Assembly (NCBI RefSeq): GCF_001667145.1
Contig: NZ_LZIF01000044.1
Coordinates: 62,001 to 126,000, forward strand
Length of the DNA stretch: 64,000 nucleotides
Direction of reading: 5' to 3'
DNA from: Mycobacterium sp. 852002-51971_SCH5477799-a
Lineage (GTDB): Bacteria; Actinomycetota; Actinomycetes; Mycobacteriales; Mycobacteriaceae
A model generated the notes under the pieces. It did no database searches and was not told the origin of the DNA. It was given only the letters and a program-made list of their open reading frames with translations. Every line of letters begins with the position of its first letter. Position 1 is the stretch's first letter. Below are positions 50,803-60,095 of this stretch, one piece after another. The position numbers and the translations under genes are program-made.

Positions 50803-53032
50803 CACTCACCGGTGCGGCCTCGATCCGCGCGGGCACGTGCTTGTGCCACGGCGTGCCGGCGTAAGGGTCGCGCCACTCGGTCGAGGTGAGCGCGTTCGGG
50901 GCGACACCGGGAGTGACGGTCCGCCCGTCGGCGTCGAGGTAGTCGAGCCCAAAACCGTTGGGCAGGGCGGCATGCCCGGCCATCATCGTCTCGGTGATCT
51001 CCACGGTGGCCTCGGCGCTACCGGCCGCGGTGCTGATGCGCGCCCGGCATCCCTCGACCAGTCCCAGGATCTGGGCATCTTCGACGCTGATGCGCAGTGC
51101 GCCATCGGCGTCGCGTTTGCGCCAGGCCGGATCCCGGAAGATGTCGTTCGCGGTGTAGGCACGGCGCTCCCCCACCGAGAGCACGATCGGGAATTCCGGT
51201 GTGGTGAGCCGGGGCGGGGTGCGGGACAGTGCGTTCAATTCGTCGAGCATGGACGGAATTTCCAGGGCGATCTTGTGATCGGCGTGGCTGATCAGTGTGA
51301 AGTCGTCCTCGTAGTCGTGCACGGTGAAGGTCACCCCCGACGGAGTGTCCAGGATGGCGTCGAACAGGGCGTTGCCGTCGGCGTGCCCGGCGCGTCGCAC
51401 CGCATCCGGATAGGTCAGCGCGGTTTTTTGGGCGAGTCCCCACAGGGCGGCCGCGCCGCGCAGCCCCTCGGGCAGTGTCGGCCCCAGCGTTTCGTACAGC
51501 ACATACGGAAGCAGTTGCGCCACGGTTGGATTGGTCGCCGCGGCACCGAGAAACGCTTCGGTGTATGCCTGCCTGCCATTTCGCGCGGCTTCGTGCAGTG
51601 GCCGCAGATCGGCGTCGTTCACGACGCCGAGCGCACGCACGAGTCGTGCCCAGATCTCGGGTTCGGCCAAAGTTCCCGGCAGGGGCTCCATCAACGGGCG
51701 GCGCAGCTGGAAGGTGTTGTGCGGGAACTCGAGGTTGAAGAAGGTGGCTTCCGGCTTCTCGAATTGGGACGCTGCGGGGAGCACGTAATGCGCGAGCCGG
51801 GCGGTCTCGGTCATCGCGACGTCGATGACCACCATCAGTTCCAGGGCTTGAAAGGCCTCCCGGCACGCGACCGAGTTGGCCAGCGAGTGCGCGGGATTGC
51901 TGCTTTCCACGACCATGGCCCGGAACCGGTCCGGATGGTCGGTCAGAATTTCCTCGGGCACAACGTTACTGGGCACGAGTCCGGAGATGATCGGGGCCCC
52001 GGTCACCGGCGTGCGGCCGGAGAACTGGCCGAACAGCGGGGCGAACGACGAATGCAGGTGCTGGCCACCCTTTTTCGCGAAGTTGCCGGTGAGGATCCAG
52101 AGCAACTTGTTCAGATAGGAACACAGGGTGCTGTTGGGTGCCTGCTGCACCCCGAGGTCTTCGAACACCGAGACGCTGGCGGCGGTTCCGATGCGGCGCG
52201 CTGCCGTGCGCAGCAGTTCCTGGTCGACCCCGCAATGCTCGGCGTAGTCGGCGATCGGAACCTTGCGCAGCGCGGCGCGCACAGCGTGCGCGCCGCGCAC
52301 ATGCTCGGCGAGAAACGTTTCGTTGCACAGGTTTTCCTGCACGAGGATGGCGGCCAGGGCGGCCAGGCACCATGCATCGGTGCCGGGTCGCACCCGCAGG
52401 TGGAAGTCGGACATCTTCGCGGTGTCGGTGACCACCGGATCGATGACGATCATGGAGCGGGCCGGATCTTTGGCGATCTCGTTGAGCACCACGCGCGCTC
52501 GCGGGAAGCTCTGCGACATCCACGGGTTCTTCCCGACGAACACCGCCACTTCGGCGTGCTCGAATTCGCCCCTGGTGTGTCCACCGTAGAGCTGCCCGTC
52601 GATCCAGGCCTCACCGGTCTTCTCCTGCGCCAGCGCATTTGAGCGGTAGCGCGAGCCCAGCGCCTTCAAGAAGGCGCCGCTGTAGGCCCCGCCCAGGTGG
52701 TTGCCCTGCCCGCCGCCGCCGTAGTAGAAGATCTTGTCGCCGCCGTAGCTGTCGCGAATGCGTCTGAAGCCCTCGGCGATCTCCACGATCGCCGTGTCCC
52801 AGTCGATCTCCTCGTAGCTGCCGTCCGCGCGGCGCCGCAATGGGGAGGTCAGCCGGGCGCCGCTGTTCTGATAGTGGTCCAGCCGCAACGCCTTGTTGCA
52901 GGTGTAGCCCTGCGAGCCCGGGTGCGCCTTATCACCGCGGATGCGGGCCAGCCGGCGGTCTTCGACTTGGACGACGATGCCGCAGTTGCATTCGCACAGG
53001 ATGCAGGCGCTGGATTGCCATTCACCGGTCAT
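50786..53032 (-). CDS. Molybdopterin-dependent oxidoreductase with [4Fe-4S] site, Rv0197-like
   Basis: This 748-residue protein of the formate dehydrogenase/nitrate reductase superfamily has an N-terminal iron-sulfur motif C10-x2-C13-x3-C17-x27-C45. Molybdopterin-binding blocks follow: YYGGGGQGNHLGG, FVGKNPWMSQSFPRA, IVIDPVVTDTAK, and a C-terminal ADGRTVTPGVAPNALTS region. There is no twin-arginine signal, so it is cytosolic. The substrate is unknown. Its start overlaps the TetR stop by 11 bases, so the regulator and enzyme are translated from one transcript. Confidence 0.88.
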   Translation of the reverse strand: MTGEWQSSACILCECNCGIVVQVEDRRLARIRGDKAHPGSQGYTCNKALRLDHYQNSGARLTSPLRRRADGSYEEIDWDTAIVEIAEGFRRIRDSYGGDKIFYYGGGGQGNHLGGAYSGAFLKALGSRYRSNALAQEKTGEAWIDGQLYGGHTRGEFEHAEVAVFVGKNPWMSQSFPRARVVLNEIAKDPARSMIVIDPVVTDTAKMSDFHLRVRPGTDAWCLAALAAILVQENLCNETFLAEHVRGAHAVRAALRKVPIADYAEHCGVDQELLRTAARRIGTAASVSVFEDLGVQQAPNSTLCSYLNKLLWILTGNFAKKGGQHLHSSFAPLFGQFSGRTPVTGAPIISGLVPSNVVPEEILTDHPDRFRAMVVESSNPAHSLANSVACREAFQALELMVVIDVAMTETARLAHYVLPAASQFEKPEATFFNLEFPHNTFQLRRPLMEPLPGTLAEPEIWARLVRALGVVNDADLRPLHEAARNGRQAYTEAFLGAAATNPTVAQLLPYVLYETLGPTLPEGLRGAAALWGLAQKTALTYPDAVRRAGHADGNALFDAILDTPSGVTFTVHDYEDDFTLISHADHKIALEIPSMLDELNALSRTPPRLTTPEFPIVLSVGERRAYTANDIFRDPAWRKRDADGALRISVEDAQILGLVEGCRARISTAAGSAEATVEITETMMAGHAALPNGFGLDYLDADGRTVTPGVAPNALTSTEWRDPYAGTPWHKHVPARIEAAPVSVSSRS

Positions 53033-53624
53033 CGCAGTTTTCCTTTCCGGGCGCCTGTTGGGGCGACGCCGTCAGCAGCAGATCGCGCAGCTGGCGGTGG
53101 ACGACGTCGAGGGGCGTCAGGTCACGTCGCACCCGCGCGAGCACGATCGCGCCCTCGAGCGAGGAGGTCGCCATGATCGCCAGCTCGCGCGCCCGCTCCG
53201 GCGCAATGCCGTCGGCGATGAACCGCGCGGCGATCAGGTCCGACCATCGGTCGAAGACCGCCGCGGCGCGCTCGATCACCACGCGTTCGGTGTCCTGCCG
53301 CTCGCCCGCTTCGACGGAGACCGCCACGATGGGGCAGCCGGCGCGGAAGTCGCTGTCGAGCAGCTGCCGCCGGTACTTGTCGATCAGGGTGTCCAGCAAT
53401 CGCAGGCCGTCGTCGGCGCCGGTGATGACGGCGGCGACATGCTCGCCCGCATAGTCCACGGCCTCGCAGAGCAGCTGCGTGCGCCCGCCGGGGAAGTAGT
53501 GGTAGGCCGATCCGCGGGGCGCGCCACTGTGCTCGAGCACATCGGAGATCGCGGTGGCGCGCGCGCCCCGCTCCCGGATCAGCAGCGCGGCGGAGGCGAC
53601 CATCCGCTCGCGTGGACCACGCAT
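53022..53624 (-). CDS. TetR-family regulator, Rv0196-like (LmrA/YxaF-like)
   Basis: This 200-residue repressor has a helix-turn-helix (TAISDVLEHSGAPRGSAYHYFPGGR) and the GCPIVAVSVE segment typical of the LmrA/YxaF group. GAGAGGAG precedes the ATG. It heads a two-gene unit with the molybdopterin oxidoreductase. The perfect 24-base palindrome just upstream should be its own operator, giving autoregulation and control of the enzyme. The inducer is unknown. Confidence 0.9.
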   Translation of the reverse strand: MRGPRERMVASAALLIRERGARATAISDVLEHSGAPRGSAYHYFPGGRTQLLCEAVDYAGEHVAAVITGADDGLRLLDTLIDKYRRQLLDSDFRAGCPIVAVSVEAGERQDTERVVIERAAAVFDRWSDLIAARFIADGIAPERARELAIMATSSLEGAIVLARVRRDLTPLDVVHRQLRDLLLTASPQQAPGKENCDDR

Positions 53625-53647
53625 CGCATCTCCTCTCGGGCGTCAGG

Positions 53648-53671
53648 GTTATGTATGATGCTATACATAAC
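53648..53671 (-). promoter_or_regulatory. Perfect operator palindrome of the Rv0196-like TetR
   Basis: GTTATGTAT-N6-ATACATAAC is a perfect 9-base inverted repeat 24 bases before the TetR start codon. It contains -10-like TANNNT hexamers, so repressor binding would block the promoter. Size and symmetry fit a TetR dimer site. Confidence 0.75.
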
Positions 53672-53743
53672 GGCTCCGCCAGCGGAAGCCCCTCACGCAG
53701 TTGGCCTGGATCAATGTGGGCCGCGGTTGACCTACGGACACGA

Positions 53744-53775
53744 AATCGCCCATTTCCGAGTGGAAATGGGCGATT
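53744..53775. terminator. Perfect 14-base-pair hairpin downstream of the L,D-transpeptidase gene
   Basis: AATCGCCCATTTCC pairs perfectly with GGAAATGGGCGATT around the 4-base loop GAGT. It lies about 19 bases beyond the stop of the leftward transpeptidase gene. It is not followed by a U-tract, as is common for mycobacterial terminators. It also insulates the TetR-oxidoreductase promoter from upstream transcription. Confidence 0.75.
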
Positions 53776-53793
53776 CTGCGCTGTTGATGCGGG

Positions 53794-54831
53794 TTAATTC
53801 ATCCAGTCGGCGGAGCCGTCGTTCTTCTTGTACGAGCCTCCGCTGGAGTTCTTCACCACGACGGGGTCACCCGGACCGAAGTTGTCGAAGAACCACTTCG
53901 CGTTGCTGGGGCTGATGTTGATGCAGCCGTGGCTGACGTCGCGCTTGCCCTGGTCGTCGACCGACCACGGCGCGCTGTGCACGTAGTCGCCGACGTTGTC
54001 GAAGCGGACAGCGTCCTCCACCGTCACCTTGTAGCCGTAGGTCGAGCTCACCGGCACCCCGTAGGTCGAGGAGTCCATCACCACCGACGCCTTCTTGTCC
54101 TGCACGTAGTAGGTGCCGTTGGGGGTCTGGTGGTTGCCGGAGGTCATGCCCATCGACATCGGGAAGGTCTTCTCCACGGTGCCGTTGCGGGTGATGGTCA
54201 GCTGGTGGGTGGCGTCGTCGGCCGTGGCGATCAGCGTGTCACCGGTCTGGAAGGTGGAGACGGTGCCGCCGGCGTCGACGGTCACCGCGGTGTGCGCGGG
54301 CCAGAAGTTGATCGGGCGCCAGCGCAGCTGGGTCGGGGTCATCCAGTAGAACTTGCCCGGCACCGGCGGGACGGACGAGACGTGCACGGCGCCAATCGCC
54401 GCGTCGGCGTTTTCGACCGTTCCGGGGAAGTTGATGATGATCGGCTGGCCCACACCCACGGTCGAGCCGCCCTTGGGGACGAACGACGGCGGCCCGAACG
54501 GCGCCGTCCCTGTGAACGGCGTGGCGTTTTGCCCCTCGGCCGAGGCCGCTGCGGGCTGGGCGTTGGGCGGAGCCCACGGCGCCGGCGGCGCCAGCGGGTT
54601 GGGCGGCGGGGCCGCCAACGGGTCGGGCGGCGGCGGCGCCAACGGATCGGGCGGCGGGGGCGGCCCGGGCGGAGCGGCGACCGCACCCGGGTCAGCGGGA
54701 GCCGGGTCCGGATCCGCCGATGCGGGGCCCGCAGTCAGCACCAGCGCCAGGCCCACGACGGACGCCAAACCGGTTGTGCTCAGAGCGGCGAAGAGGCCCT
54801 TTCTAGTCCCGGCCCTCGTCCAGCCTGACAT
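53794..54831 (-). CDS. L,D-transpeptidase (YkuD domain), Rv0192-like
   Basis: This 345-residue exported protein has an N-terminal signal segment ([20 protein letters not shown], cleavage near GPASA), then a Pro-rich spacer of repeated [12 protein letters not shown] units, an Ig-like domain and the C-terminal YkuD catalytic domain. The active-site motif SHGCINIS carries the cysteine, and HSAPW the histidine. It makes 3-3 cross-links in peptidoglycan. Rv0192 is called Ldt(Mt4). GGAGG lies 7 bases before the ATG chosen. It is 117 bases downstream of the MFS gene on the same strand. Confidence 0.9.
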   Translation of the reverse strand: MSGWTRAGTRKGLFAALSTTGLASVVGLALVLTAGPASADPDPAPADPGAVAAPPGPPPPPDPLAPPPPDPLAAPPPNPLAPPAPWAPPNAQPAAASAEGQNATPFTGTAPFGPPSFVPKGGSTVGVGQPIIINFPGTVENADAAIGAVHVSSVPPVPGKFYWMTPTQLRWRPINFWPAHTAVTVDAGGTVSTFQTGDTLIATADDATHQLTITRNGTVEKTFPMSMGMTSGNHQTPNGTYYVQDKKASVVMDSSTYGVPVSSTYGYKVTVEDAVRFDNVGDYVHSAPWSVDDQGKRDVSHGCINISPSNAKWFFDNFGPGDPVVVKNSSGGSYKKNDGSADWMN

Positions 54832-54948
54832 ACGCATACCTCCACTCGTGTTCTCGACACAGTGTGGCATAGGAGCCACGCCAGCTACCTCCACCGGCGG
54901 TTGGTCGCGCGTCGGGAAGGGTGCCGATTATGGGTTTGAGCTGCGCGG

Positions 54949-56181
54949 CTATGAATCGGGTGAGCTTGTCGGAGCAACGTCCAGCATCCGCCGGTTGGCC
55001 GCGATGCCGGCCAGCGCGACGGCCATCAGGGCCGCCGAAGCGGTCAGCATCATCGTGACGCTGCGCTCGAACAGCAGGCCGCCGACCAGCGAGCCGGCCA
55101 TGATTCCGACCTGGAAGGCCGTGACGTAGAAGCCCGACGCCCCGTCGGGGTCGTCGGCCCCGTTGCGCATCGCGGCGGATTGCATCATCGGCGAGACCGC
55201 GGTGGCCATCGCCCCCCACAGCACGATGGCGGCCGTTCCGATCAGGGCGGTGGCCACGCCGGCCCTGCCACCGAACGCCAGCCCGGTCAGCACCACGAAG
55301 GCCGCCGTCAGCCCCGTCATGCAGAGGATGACGGCGCCCTTGGGCCGGTGATCCAGCGGCCGCGCCACCAGCGGCAACGACAGCAGTCCGGCGAGCCCAT
55401 AGGCGGCCAGCACGAAAGCGAGGTTCGGCCCCCGCACGCCGAGGACGTTGCGAATGATCTCGACGATGAAGGTGTACGACACGAAGTGGCCGGTGACCGC
55501 GATCATCGCCAGCACGCTCACCAGGATCAGCCGGGGGTTGCGGTGATGCCGTGACCTCGGGCCCACGTGGGCGAGCTGGTCCTCGGTGAGCACCATCTCC
55601 GGCAGCATCAACCGGGCCGCGAACGTGACGGCGGCCGCAGCGACGGTGATGCACACGACGGCCAGGCGCCAGCCCCACATCAGGCTCAGGGCCGCGGTGA
55701 GCGGGCTGCCCACCACCAGTGCGAGGCTGGTGCCGACGTAGATCGACATGGTGGCGCGCCCGGCATGGCTCGGCGGCACCAGCCGGGTCGCGATCGGTGC
55801 GATGACCGCCCACAGCAGGCCGTGGGTGATCGCGCAAAGCACCCGGCCGGTGGCCAGCACCGCGAAATTGGGCGCCAGTGCCGAGATCGCCTGCGAGGCC
55901 GTCAGACAGGTCAGGCTGAGCATGAGAGCGCGCCGCCGCGGCCAATGCGCGGTCCAGCGCACCAGCGGAAACGTCGTCAGGGCCGCCACGAAGGCATACC
56001 AGGTCAACAGCGTTCCCACCGCGAACAGACTGACGTGCAGGTCGCGAGCGATCGCCGGCAGCGCGCCAACGGGCAGGATCTCGGCGGTGACGTAGGTGAA
56101 AGCCGCGGCCGCCAGCACAGCCAACTGAGCCGCGATCCGTGGGGTCCACGTTCGCGCGGCAGCGTTGATTTCGGCAGTCAT
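54949..56181 (-). CDS. MFS transporter, Rv0191-like (DHA1-type)
   Basis: This 410-residue protein has twelve predicted helices with an early cytoplasmic loop HWPRRRALMLSL and the motif GRVLCAITHGLLWAVIAP, typical of drug:proton antiporters of the AraJ/YdhP type. Rv0191 of M. tuberculosis is discussed as a multidrug (chloramphenicol-related) efflux pump. It lies 134 bases downstream of ricR on the same strand. Copper-linked control is possible but not shown by a second RicR box here. Confidence 0.9.
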   Translation of the reverse strand: MTAEINAAARTWTPRIAAQLAVLAAAAFTYVTAEILPVGALPAIARDLHVSLFAVGTLLTWYAFVAALTTFPLVRWTAHWPRRRALMLSLTCLTASQAISALAPNFAVLATGRVLCAITHGLLWAVIAPIATRLVPPSHAGRATMSIYVGTSLALVVGSPLTAALSLMWGWRLAVVCITVAAAAVTFAARLMLPEMVLTEDQLAHVGPRSRHHRNPRLILVSVLAMIAVTGHFVSYTFIVEIIRNVLGVRGPNLAFVLAAYGLAGLLSLPLVARPLDHRPKGAVILCMTGLTAAFVVLTGLAFGGRAGVATALIGTAAIVLWGAMATAVSPMMQSAAMRNGADDPDGASGFYVTAFQVGIMAGSLVGGLLFERSVTMMLTASAALMAVALAGIAANRRMLDVAPTSSPDS

Positions 56182-56315
56182 GGCTTCTGTATCGGCCGGA
56201 CTACCCACTTCCTGGGTTGTCGCGCCTAATGCGATCACACTGCCTTACCGTACGGACCGCAACTGCGCCTCCCCCCGAATCAGGGCCGATCCGCAGGTCT
56301 CAACTACGTCACCAA

Positions 56316-56606
56316 TCAGGAACGAACCAACCGCGCGATCGCGGCAGAGGCCTCGTCGAGCTTGGCTTGGGCCTCGTCGCCGCCATCGGCGACGGCGCGC
56401 GTGACGCAGTGACTCAGGTGCTCGTCAAGCAGGTTCAGGGCGACCGAACGCAGGGCGCTGTTGACGGCGCTGACCTGGGTGAGGACGTCGATGCAGTACT
56501 TGTCCTCCTCGATCATCCGGGCGATGCCACGCACCTGGCCCTCGATCCGCCGCAGCCGCTTGGCGTAGTTGTCCTTCTGCTGCGAATACCCGTGGTCGTT
56601 CGTCAT
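56316..56606 (-). CDS. ricR: Copper-sensing repressor RicR (CsoR family)
   Basis: This 96-residue all-helical repressor has the CsoR-family metal ligands C38 (YCIDVL), H63 and C67 (DEHLSHC). Cu(I) binding releases it from DNA. It corresponds to Rv0190, which controls mymT, lpqS, mmcO and other copper-defence genes in M. tuberculosis. The CAGGGGTGACAG ribosome-binding region precedes the ATG. A perfect RicR box lies 56 bases upstream of its start, consistent with autoregulation. Confidence 0.95.
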   Translation of the reverse strand: MTNDHGYSQQKDNYAKRLRRIEGQVRGIARMIEEDKYCIDVLTQVSAVNSALRSVALNLLDEHLSHCVTRAVADGGDEAQAKLDEASAAIARLVRS

Positions 56607-56661
56607 CTGTCACCCCTGCTGAGTCGCCCGCCCTGCGGCGGCATCACGCCGGACTTCAGCT

Positions 56662-56680
56662 TATACCCCGTTGGGGTATA
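56662..56680 (-). promoter_or_regulatory. RicR operator upstream of ricR
   Basis: TATACCC-N5-GGGTATA is a perfect inverted repeat containing the known RicR core TACCC-N5-GGGTA. On the leftward strand it overlaps a TATAAG -10 hexamer, so binding would block transcription of ricR. It lies 44 bases before the divergent ilvD. Confidence 0.88.
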
Positions 56681-56724
56681 ACCCCGGCAATGGGTATCGC
56701 GACTGGCCAGCGCATACTTGAACA

Positions 56725-58437
56725 ATGCCCACCACCGATTCGGCGGCAACCGCCGACATCAAGCCGCGTAGTCGTGACGTCACCGACGGCCTGGAGAAGG
56801 CCGCCGCCCGGGGCATGTTGCGGGCCGTAGGCATGGGCGACGAAGACTTCGCCAAGCCGCAGATCGGGGTGGCGTCGTCCTGGAACGAGATCACCCCGTG
56901 CAACCTCTCCCTGGACCGGCTCGCCAAGGCGGTCAAGGAGGGCGTGTTCTCTGCCGGGGGGTACCCGCTGGAGTTCGGCACCATCTCGGTGTCCGACGGC
57001 ATCTCGATGGGCCACGAAGGCATGCACTTCTCGCTGGTCTCCCGCGAGGTGATCGCCGACAGCGTCGAGACGGTGATGCAGGCCGAGCGGCTCGACGGGT
57101 CGGTGCTGCTGGCCGGCTGCGACAAGTCGCTACCCGGAATGCTGATGGCCGCCGCGCGACTCGACCTGGCCTCGGTGTTCCTCTACGCGGGGTCCATCCT
57201 GCCCGGGGTGGCCAAGCTGTCCGACGGCAGCGAGCGCGAGGTCACGATCATCGACGCGTTCGAGGCGGTCGGGGCCTGCGCCCGGGGCCTGATGCCCCGC
57301 GAGGACGTCGACGCCATCGAGCGCGCGATCTGTCCCGGCGAGGGCGCGTGCGGCGGCATGTACACCGCCAACACGATGGCCAGCGCCGCCGAGGCGCTCG
57401 GGATGTCGTTGCCGGGCAGCGCGGCGCCACCGGCGACCGACCGCCGCCGCGACGGGTTCGCACGGCGCAGCGGTGCGGCCGTCGTCGAGCTGCTGCGGCG
57501 CGGCATCACCGCCCGCGACATCCTCACCAAGGAGGCCTTCGAGAACGCGATCGCGGTGGTGATGGCGTTCGGCGGCTCGACCAACGCGGTGCTGCACCTG
57601 CTGGCCATCGCCCACGAGGCCGACGTCGAACTGTCGCTCGACGACTTCAGCCGGATCGGATCGAAGGTGCCCCACCTGGCCGACGTCAAGCCGTTCGGCC
57701 GCCACGTCATGTCCCACGTCGACCACGTCGGCGGCGTGCCGGTGATGATGAAGGCGCTGCTGGATGCCGGGCTGCTGCGCGGCGACTGCCTGACGGTGAC
57801 CGGTGCGACGGTGGCCGAGAACCTGGCCGAGATCGCCCCGCCCGACCCGGACGGCAAGGTGCTGCGCGCGCTGAGCAATCCCATCCACCCGACCGGCGGG
57901 ATCACCATCCTGCGGGGCTCGCTGGCGCCCGAGGGGGCGGTCGTGAAGTCGGCCGGATTCGACTCTGACGTGTTCGAGGGCACCGCAAGGGTTTTCGACG
58001 GCGAGCGGGCCGCGTTGGACGCTTTGGAGGACGGCACCATCACCAAGGGTGATGCCGTGGTGATCCGCTACGAAGGCCCCAAGGGCGGCCCCGGCATGCG
58101 CGAAATGCTGGCCATCACCGGCGCCATCAAGGGGGCCGGTCTGGGCAAGGACGTGCTGCTGCTGACCGACGGCCGGTTTTCCGGCGGGACCACCGGCCTG
58201 TGCGTCGGCCACATCGCGCCCGAGGCGGTCGACGCCGGACCGATCGCCTTCCTGCGCGACGGCGACCGCATCCGGCTGGACGTGGCCAATCACGTGCTCG
58301 ACGTGCTGACCGATCCGGCCGAATTCGACGCTCGCCGCGCGGATTTCACCCCGCCGGAGCCGCGCTACAAGACCGGCGTGCTGGCCAAGTACGTGAAGCT
58401 GGTCAGCTCCGCCGCGATCGGCGCGGTCTGCGGCTGA
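56725..58437 (+). CDS. ilvD: Dihydroxy-acid dehydratase IlvD
   Basis: This 570-residue iron-sulfur enzyme converts 2,3-dihydroxy acids to 2-keto acids in valine, isoleucine and leucine biosynthesis. Conserved cysteines occur in [19 protein letters not shown] and [14 protein letters not shown], and the C-terminal [18 protein letters not shown] block is typical. No ribosome-binding site is seen. CATACT at 56713-56718 lies 6 bases before the ATG, so the message may be leaderless. Its position next to ricR is notable because IlvD clusters are copper targets, but a RicR link is only inferred from proximity. Confidence 0.96.
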   Translation: MPTTDSAATADIKPRSRDVTDGLEKAAARGMLRAVGMGDEDFAKPQIGVASSWNEITPCNLSLDRLAKAVKEGVFSAGGYPLEFGTISVSDGISMGHEGMHFSLVSREVIADSVETVMQAERLDGSVLLAGCDKSLPGMLMAAARLDLASVFLYAGSILPGVAKLSDGSEREVTIIDAFEAVGACARGLMPREDVDAIERAICPGEGACGGMYTANTMASAAEALGMSLPGSAAPPATDRRRDGFARRSGAAVVELLRRGITARDILTKEAFENAIAVVMAFGGSTNAVLHLLAIAHEADVELSLDDFSRIGSKVPHLADVKPFGRHVMSHVDHVGGVPVMMKALLDAGLLRGDCLTVTGATVAENLAEIAPPDPDGKVLRALSNPIHPTGGITILRGSLAPEGAVVKSAGFDSDVFEGTARVFDGERAALDALEDGTITKGDAVVIRYEGPKGGPGMREMLAITGAIKGAGLGKDVLLLTDGRFSGGTTGLCVGHIAPEAVDAGPIAFLRDGDRIRLDVANHVLDVLTDPAEFDARRADFTPPEPRYKTGVLAKYVKLVSSAAIGAVCG

Positions 58438-58506
58438 TCGCCGTCCCGGGCCGTGGGATCCCGCCCGGGGCCGGCGAACTGCCTCGCGGTCTAACGGAGT
58501 TCGCGA

Positions 58507-58947
58507 TTACGCGTGCGTGTCCGCCGCGCGAGTGCGCATGCCGAAGTAGGTCGCGTTGAAGCCCAGGAACGTCAACAACGCGCCCGCAACGACATTCGAC
58601 CAGGTCATGCCGGCGCTCAGCGTGACATCCGGCAGGATCCAGGTCGAGACGATGACCCACCCGCCCAGCACCGGCAACGTCCAGGTCATGCCGTGCGCGC
58701 GATCCAGCGTCGTCGCGAACCCGTAGGCCAAGAATGCCGCCGCGATCCCCGCGATCAGGTCGGACGTGGCAAGCGATGCCGTGGCGTTGAATCCAACGAT
58801 CCACGGCGACGCGGCCACATACAGCCCCGTCAGCAGGGCCAGACCGAACGTGACATGCGCGCTCATCGACTCGGCGACGCGCTCATAGCGCTCACGCAGA
58901 GCCAACAAATCGGGGTGGTGATCGATTGATGAATGGACTGTACTCAT
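58507..58947 (-). CDS. SPW-repeat membrane protein, Rv0188-like
   Basis: This 146-residue protein has an N-terminal cytosolic helix (ALRERYERVAESMSAHV) and four membrane helices with the SPW motif (AASPWIVGFNA) in the first and a degenerate second copy (VIVSTWILPDVT). Two-repeat SPW proteins are common in actinobacteria and of unknown function. It is convergent with ilvD. The 161 bases upstream, shared with the nitronate-monooxygenase gene, contain its promoter. Confidence 0.85.
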   Translation of the reverse strand: MSTVHSSIDHHPDLLALRERYERVAESMSAHVTFGLALLTGLYVAASPWIVGFNATASLATSDLIAGIAAAFLAYGFATTLDRAHGMTWTLPVLGGWVIVSTWILPDVTLSAGMTWSNVVAGALLTFLGFNATYFGMRTRAADTHA

Positions 58948-59108
58948 TTTGTGACCTTTCTGTTATGCAGCAAGCCTTTTGAGCCGGACTGCACCCATCC
59001 ATCCGCCATCAAGATTACGCCCGCGCGCCGTTGGCCAGCAACGAAAATCGGGCTCTCGACGAGGCGCTCTGCCCGGCCGTATCGACACGCCGCGTAGCGT
59101 CGTAGGGC

Positions 59109-60092
59109 ATGGATATCGCAGACCGGCTGCGCCTCGATGTGCCGGTCGGACAGGCAGGCATGGGCGGCGGACTGGCGGGCGCGGCGCTGGCGGGCGCGGT
59201 CGCCCGCGCGGGCGGACTCGGCACGCTGGGCATCGACACGCCCCGCCGGCTGCGAACGTCGATCGAGCAGGTGCGCGCGCAGGCGCCGGGCCGTGCCGTG
59301 GCGGTAAACCTGTTGCTACCCTTCGTTCATCGTCGTCATGTCGCCGTCTGTGTCGATGCCCGCGTGGACGCAGTCGTCCTGGCGTTCGGCGAGAAGCGGG
59401 GCCTCGTCGCGCACCTGCGCGACGCCGGGATCTTCGTCTTCGTGATGGTGGGCACCGAAGCGCAGGCGCGTGCCGCGATAGCTTGCGGCGCCGATGGTTT
59501 GATCGCTCAGGGACGCGAGGCCGGCGGCCATCTCGTGGGAACCATGGCGGCACTGGACTTTCTGCCGCACGCCCTCGCCGCGGCCGCCGACCGCCCGGTC
59601 TTCCTGGCCGGTGGCATCGCCACCGGTGCCGACACCCGCGCCGCGCTGGGCGCGGGTGCCAGCGGCGTCATCGCCGGCACACGATTCCTGTTGACCCACG
59701 AAGCCAACGCGAACCACGAGTATCAGCGGCGAATCCTGCGGGCGGACACGACGATCGAAACCAATTTGTTCGGCATGAGCTGGCCGTTGCGCCACCGCGT
59801 GGTGCCCAACGCGGCCACCCGCCGGTGGTGCGGCCAAGACGGGAAGGCCAAGGCGCTGCCCGCCGCCGTGAACGCGGCCAGCCGCCCGCTGTCGGCGTTG
59901 GGCTATTTCGACGCGCGGCCTCTGATGCGTCTGCAGTCGCCGGCCTTCCCGTTCTTCACGCCGCTGGCGCCGGTGGCCGGAGTGCCCGATTCCTGGTTGG
60001 ACAGCGCGGCTTTGTACGCGGGCGAAACTGCCTTGCGGATAGGCGAACTCATTTCCGCCGAGCAGGCCGTCGCGGAGCTCACCCCGCGCTGA
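59109..60092 (+). CDS. Nitronate monooxygenase / NPD-family flavoprotein
   Basis: This 327-residue TIM-barrel flavoenzyme has an N-terminal GQAGMGGGLAGAALAGAV, the signature GADGLIAQGREAGGH and the FMN-phosphate loops FLAGGIATG and GASGVIAGTRFL. Members oxidise nitronates such as 3-nitropropionate or act as quinone reductases. The position between Rv0188-like and Rv0187-like genes is empty in H37Rv. It ends 3 bases from the convergent O-methyltransferase. Confidence 0.85.
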   Translation: MDIADRLRLDVPVGQAGMGGGLAGAALAGAVARAGGLGTLGIDTPRRLRTSIEQVRAQAPGRAVAVNLLLPFVHRRHVAVCVDARVDAVVLAFGEKRGLVAHLRDAGIFVFVMVGTEAQARAAIACGADGLIAQGREAGGHLVGTMAALDFLPHALAAAADRPVFLAGGIATGADTRAALGAGASGVIAGTRFLLTHEANANHEYQRRILRADTTIETNLFGMSWPLRHRVVPNAATRRWCGQDGKAKALPAAVNAASRPLSALGYFDARPLMRLQSPAFPFFTPLAPVAGVPDSWLDSAALYAGETALRIGELISAEQAVAELTPR

Positions 60093-60095
60093 GGC

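Noticed and set aside
54550..54720. Repeat array in the L,D-transpeptidase gene as a CRISPR or mobile repeat
   Set aside because: Units encode [12 protein letters not shown] protein repeats in frame and have no spacers.
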